This document shows positions 4,731 through 5,132 of a stretch of 5,132 nucleotides of DNA, piece by piece (the stretch's first letter is position 1; every line of letters begins with the position of its first letter). The stretch covers positions 1 through 5,132 of the forward strand of contig JAJXVI010000241.1 in the NCBI GenBank assembly GCA_021782195.1, given 5' to 3'. The stretch comes from a bacterium (GTDB lineage Bacteria; Vulcanimicrobiota; Xenobia; RGZZ01). The notes beneath the pieces were generated by a model. That model searched no databases. It saw only the letters and a program-made list of their open reading frames with translations, and was not told the origin of the DNA. The translations under genes were made by a program, and so were the position numbers.

Positions 4731-5132
4731 GTGCACCCGCCTGAAACCGACGAACTTTCCCTCGCCCGACAGCACATTGAGAAGATGGCCACGGCACTTG
4801 CCGTCGCCCAGGAGAAAAATCGACGTCTCACGGAACGCCTGAGCCTTCTCGAAGTGCGCGTTCGATCGCCTCGCGACGACGGTACATACGAGGTGCGTCA
4901 TCCATACTTCGACTCACGATTTCTCCATCTTGTGGAGTCAAACATCATCGGCATTCTCCTGACCGACCTGGAAGGCGGGGTCGTATTCGCGAACGATTCC
5001 TTCCTCAAGATGGTGGGATACACTCGGGAGGAAGTGGACCGCGGAGAACTTGACTGGAAGGTGTTAAGCCCACCTGAGATGCGGGATCTCAACCTGCGCG
5101 TGCGCACTTCGCTGCTCTCACACGGCGCCGTA
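4731..5132 (+). CDS. PAS-domain sensor protein, N-terminal part only (cut by window end)
   Basis: The first 134 residues of a signalling protein. Residues about 10-44 form a charged, Leu-rich coiled coil (LARQHIEKMATAL, then RRLTERLSLLEVRV). A PAS domain begins at about 64: FLHLVESNIIGILLTDLEGG, a VVFAND strand, then the helix FLKMVGYTREEVDRGEL, and DWKVLSPPEM (109-118). The D-W-x-x-L-x-P-P-E element is typical of a PAS subtype common in multi-PAS histidine kinases. The output domain lies beyond the window, so kinase, cyclase or regulator cannot be decided. No membrane helix is seen before the PAS domain, so sensing is probably cytosolic. The GTG at 4731 is chosen because codon third positions become GC-rich there and AAGGGA lies 10 nt upstream at 4715-4720. 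A GTG at 4698 with GGAAG, spacing 7, is the main alternative. The ATG at 4785 would cut the coiled coil and lacks a good ribosome site. Confidence 0.8.
   Translation, partial: MHPPETDELSLARQHIEKMATALAVAQEKNRRLTERLSLLEVRVRSPRDDGTYEVRHPYFDSRFLHLVESNIIGILLTDLEGGVVFANDSFLKMVGYTREEVDRGELDWKVLSPPEMRDLNLRVRTSLLSHGAV

Noticed and set aside
4435..5107. Several minus-strand open frames of 68-120 codons opposite the PAS gene and its leader
   Set aside because: They overlap one another and are antisense to a clear PAS coding sequence, with Arg/Ser-rich composition and no recognisable domain.

Overview
The window reads as a bacterial chromosome segment, fairly GC-rich (about 55-60 % by eye), probably from a Gram-negative organism. 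The evidence for that is the BCAM0308-type zinc protein, a PAS-domain sensor of the S-box type, and strong GGAGG-like ribosome binding sites. I cannot name the genus. A Nitrospirota-like or other environmental lineage is only a guess. There is no insertion sequence, tRNA, rRNA, CRISPR array or phage gene.

Layout from left to right. Five genes lie on the minus strand, followed by one truncated gene on the plus strand. Positions 28-525 encode a small protein with two CXXC pairs (BCAM0308 family). A 198-bp gap (526-723) carries two dyad sequences. Positions 724-1134 encode a DUF6941-like protein of 136 residues. A 133-bp gap follows that holds a hairpin with a C(UCCG)G loop. Positions 1268-2089 encode a VanX/DdpX-type D-Ala-D-Ala dipeptidase. 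Positions 2108-3091 encode a metallo-beta-lactamase-fold hydrolase, ending 18 bp before the dipeptidase start. A 423-bp non-coding stretch (3092-3514) follows. Positions 3515-4417 encode an Ala/Gly/Pro-rich protein built from two diverged copies of a unit of about 100 residues. After a divergent promoter region of about 313 bp, a plus-strand gene begins near 4731 with a coiled coil and a PAS domain and runs off the right edge.

How the genes relate. The hydrolase and the dipeptidase are the only clear operon pair. They are transcribed hydrolase first, and the dipeptidase ribosome binding site sits inside the 18-bp spacer. The dipeptidase has its catalytic motifs intact. No vanH, vanA/ddl-ligase or vanRS gene is present, so a role in cell-wall turnover or D-Ala recycling is likelier than glycopeptide resistance. 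The DUF6941 and BCAM0308 genes follow in the same direction, but the gaps are large enough for independent expression. The duplicated protein and the PAS gene are divergent and share an upstream region with a short inverted repeat. Nothing shows directly that the genes form one system. The least explained element is the duplicated protein at 3515-4417.
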